Shown: positions 61,328 through 64,000 of the stretch, one piece after another | Numbering within the stretch: the stretch's first letter is position 1 | Layout of the letters: every line of letters begins with the position of its first letter | Assembly (NCBI GenBank): GCA_013398615.1 | Contig: VZSR01001854.1 | Location: 9,127,053-9,191,052, forward strand | Length of the DNA: 64,000 nt | DNA from: Brachypodius melanocephalos | Taxonomy: Eukaryota > Chordata > Aves > Passeriformes > Pycnonotidae | Reading direction: 5' to 3' | Program-made: the position numbers and the translations under genes | Notes under the pieces: model-generated | Databases searched by the model: none | Seen by the model: only the letters and a program-made list of their open reading frames with translations | What the model was told of the DNA's origin: nothing

Positions 61328-63255
61328 TAGAGTTCTCAAAATGAAAATGATTTCTACAATCTTTTCTTTGTAGGACTTCAGTAGAGGTGTTTCATCTGCT
61401 AGAGTAAGTTATCTAGAAAAATTAAGGTGCATTCATTCTCTGAATTTGTTACAGTATTTACATATCAAAATATAGATTAGTTACTTACATGCAAAATACG
61501 TGCAGTAGCTTGAACATTTCCCTGGTTTTCATGATTTCTTGCATGAAAACAAAAGAAAGAAAAAGAAATTAGATGATGATACCTCATATTGCTTCTTAAG
61601 AAGAAACAACATTAAGCAAAAAATTTGCAAAATGCGAAGATGAGGAGTTGATCTTATTTCTTCTTCATTCTGAATTCACATGTTTTATATATGGGGACAG
61701 ATAGGATGGGCTAGACAAGTGAATTTAAGCCAGAATTTAGAAATTTTGGTTAATCATAGCTTAGCATTTCAAAAGACCCTGGAGACTTTCACATACTCAT
61801 TGTGTAGCTTTGTGTCAAAGAGGTGATTCCAAGTCACCAGCACCAGCCACCTTGAAGGCAGATGTCATCAGTAACCCCCTGGTTCTTTAAGATGTGTCAT
61901 TCTCTTGCTACAAGTGGCATTCAAAATCAACAGATATGGCCACTTTGGAATATAAGAGGAGCTGATAAAGTCGTGGAACTGTAGGTGTGAGCTTTAAGAA
62001 AAGCATCAATCGTTTTCAGCCTCCAGATCTGCCACTGAGGATGAGATAAAAGTGGGTTTTTTTTCCCTTTTTGAGTACAGAGACTCTTACATTTTCATAT
62101 CCTTATTTCTAGCAGCCCACAACTCTGTGCAGGTGACTTCTTGTGGGGCAGTAAGAAAATACCTTTCACTGGAGATTACTCAAAAATCTGGATGGTAGTT
62201 TTCAAGGTGACAGATATTTTAAATGTTGAAGAGAGAGTAGGTGTTCTTAGACGAGAAACATAAATCACAGGAATACTATTGTTTTACAAGGATGAAAAGA
62301 ACCTAGAATATTTCCTGAGAAATCCATTGGTCAAAAAGGACCTGTTGGTCAAGCATTCACCTTATTTTCTAAGATTTAGCCAAATTAAAATGAAAATAGA
62401 ACAATTAAAACTTTTCTAGTTGTGTTTTAGTTTTAGATCACTGTATTCTAGGTATGTGAGTCATAAGCAGCAGGTCTTGGACCCAATTACCAATTAATTG
62501 GCAATAAAAGTAGCTACAGGGTGACAGAAATTTCTGAGGGAACAGGAGGCTTTTCTGAAGAAATAAGCACCTGAAGAAACACATGAAGAATGTGGTACCT
62601 CATTACTGTTACTGTAATTAACATAGATGTTTTAATTTGTTGTATTAATAGCTAAACTGCATGGCACTTATTACAGGGTCTAATTTTATTTGCGGTTATA
62701 ATGAATGAGATTTGATGAAAGTGGTTTTTAGCTGAAGGCTTCGAAGTAGACACCTTTATGCCATGTAAGTTGATCAACAGGACAGCCACTGCTATAGAGT
62801 TTAGCATTAAGTCTCTTCTCTCCAGCTATGTGAAGTGAATTATTATACAATAGAGTTTGGCTCCTCCTCCTAAATAGAAATAGATTTCTCAGTGCTTGCA
62901 TGGTTTAAGCAAAATGATGAAAAATTTTGCATAGAGCTCATCCCTTTTCAGAGGTAAAATAAAAACCGAAGAAAACAAAAGAAAAGCAGAATTGGATAGA
63001 AAAGCAAAGCCTCAGGGAAATAATATTTCACTAGTAGATAATCTGCCTGAAATTTTCACAGAAGTTTTCAAGGTAAAATGCATTTATCATTAACAAGGTA
63101 ATTTTTTTTTCTTATTGTACTCTACAGATACAATAGGCCAAAATTCATTAGCATTAATTGTTGTGTATTTGGTTTTTTTGTTTCAAGTATGTAATGACTG
63201 TCTCACTGTTGATTTGTGAATATAAGACTGTACAGGTCTTGTCTAGGAAATGAAT
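61328..63255. other. Anonymous AT-rich non-coding DNA
   Basis: I see no gene or named element. Open frames here are all short. Confidence 0.5.
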
Positions 63256-63397
63256 TTGGGATTACCTTAGTTGGTTGGGGCATGGTGCTAATAACACCAG
63301 GTTTGTGAGTTTGAACCCTGTACGGGCCATTCACCTAAGGGTTGGGCTCAGTGATCCTTGTGGGGAGCCCCTTTCGGCTCAGAGGAGTCTGTGAAAA
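63256..63397 (+). mobile_element. tRNA-Ile-derived SINE (TguSINE1-like)
   Basis: The head (63,256-63,329) aligns to a tRNA-Ile gene. The anticodon arm is intact (TGGTG and CACCA stem, 63,083-type numbering aside, at 63,283-63,287 and 63,295-63,299) with an AAT anticodon at 63,290-63,292. A B-box-like 'agtttgaaccc' lies at 63,308-63,318, and the end 'tacgggcca' at 63,321-63,329 matches the tRNA 3' end. The A box is degenerate. The following 68 bases resemble a CR1 3' end ('gttgggctcagtgatccttg'), as expected for a SINE that borrows CR1 machinery. This is the structure I recall for TguSINE1, a passerine family. Acceptor and T stems have mismatches, so it is not a working tRNA. Confidence 0.82.
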
Positions 63398-64000
63398 TAG
63401 TTTTGGCATGATTATTCTCTATATGCTTAATCTTTCAGGATAGTGTTTAAACAATTGCAAAAAGCTTTATTGATGGTTTTGTTTTTGCTTTCTTTTTTGC
63501 AAAATGTCTTACCCGTCCAGATCAGATGTGTGCATACTGTGCATATGCAAAAATACTGTTTTGTATGGTAAATATAGTATCCATTGTTAGACCCTCAGAA
63601 TTTCAGCCTTTTATATTTGAGCAGCCTGCTTTTCATAACAAGTCTTTGGTTTTCTGAAATAAGATATACTTTGTTTGGAATGGCACTAGTTCCAAATCTG
63701 TTCTCAGAAAAAGCTTTAGAATTTGTGCAATTATGGCATTGCCTCAAATGACTTAAATACTCCTTCTTTCTACTCTGACACAATGCTGACTTTTTTTGTT
63801 GTTTGCAGTCCTAAAGAAAACCATATCTTGTCCTTTAAAATTACTGTGATGCTGCAGTTACAGAATTTCTAGAAGTATGTTGTAATGGTTGCTATTCAAC
63901 ATCTTTAGCCCGATTCACCTTAACTTTTGTAGTCCTGCCTAAAAAGGTGACATTAGTACTTGGCTACATCTTGTTTTGATTTTGAAACATTAAAGGAAAT
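63398..64000. other. Anonymous AT-rich DNA at window end
   Basis: No gene or element recognised to the right edge. Confidence 0.5.

Noticed and set aside
63256..63329. Functional tRNA-Ile gene
   Set aside because: The A box and the acceptor and T stems are degenerate, and a CR1-like tail follows, so it is a SINE.
1..64000. CRISPR arrays, operons, phage or plasmid modules
   Set aside because: No regularly spaced repeats, no dense coding and no ribosome-binding sites. The transposable elements are avian.

Overview
This 64-kb window looks like nuclear DNA from a bird, most likely a passerine. Three things point that way. There are several copies of the CR1 LINE retrotransposon, with avian-type 3' ends. 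There are solo LTRs of the kind common in bird genomes. Near the right edge (about 63,256-63,397) there is a tRNA-Ile-derived SINE with a CR1-like tail, which matches the passerine family TguSINE1 as I remember it. The sequence is AT-rich by eye and shows no bacterial organisation: no ribosome-binding sites, no operons and no long reading frames. One 100-base run of N (40,988-41,087) is an assembly gap.

I cannot support any complete protein-coding gene, rRNA gene, functional tRNA gene or CRISPR array. The longest open frame I can see is 174 codons (54,040-54,564, minus). A rough estimate from stop-codon frequency says one such frame is not surprising in 64 kb of this composition. The window is best read as intergenic DNA or the inside of a very large intron. 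Two places have weak exon-like features: 30,424-30,577 (good acceptor and donor around an open frame) and the open frames on either side of the gap (40,731-40,929 and 41,204-41,326, with an AATAAA at 41,595). I recognise neither product.

Layout. 1-14,170: anonymous sequence with A-rich and T-rich tracts and a slightly GC-richer block at about 4,000-5,150. 14,430-14,916: 3' end of a plus-strand CR1 with a TTCTA-type tail. 21,336-21,425 and 22,485-23,372: two more plus-strand CR1 pieces, the second with most of the reverse transcriptase deleted; the GC-rich DNA between them is unidentified. 23,373-39,980: anonymous, with a (CAAAAA)n tract, a small CpG-enriched patch (28,780-29,080), the candidate exon and a GC-rich segment (38,150-38,480). 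About 39,990-40,105: a possible ancient CR1 remnant. 40,731-41,640: the gap region. 42,907-42,963: a CR1 3' tip. 47,558-48,102 and 49,099-49,519: two solo LTRs of different families in opposite orientations. 55,192-55,392: minus-strand CR1 3' end. 57,752-58,076: a minus-strand LTR abutting a 1.1-kb minus-strand CR1 (58,078-59,178). 59,349-59,621: a palindrome-rich patch. 61,285-61,327: a sliver of another LTR. 63,256-63,397: the SINE.

Most of the structure is the remains of retroelements. CR1 is the autonomous partner: its enzyme is thought to mobilise the SINE, whose tail resembles the CR1 tail at 14,840-14,900. No previously undescribed gene system is evident. The observations most worth checking are the exon-like segments, the sequence hidden in the gap, the well-preserved regulatory elements of the 49.1-kb LTR, and the cluster of palindromes at 59.3-59.6 kb. 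Family assignments rest on remembered consensus sequences and were not checked by alignment.
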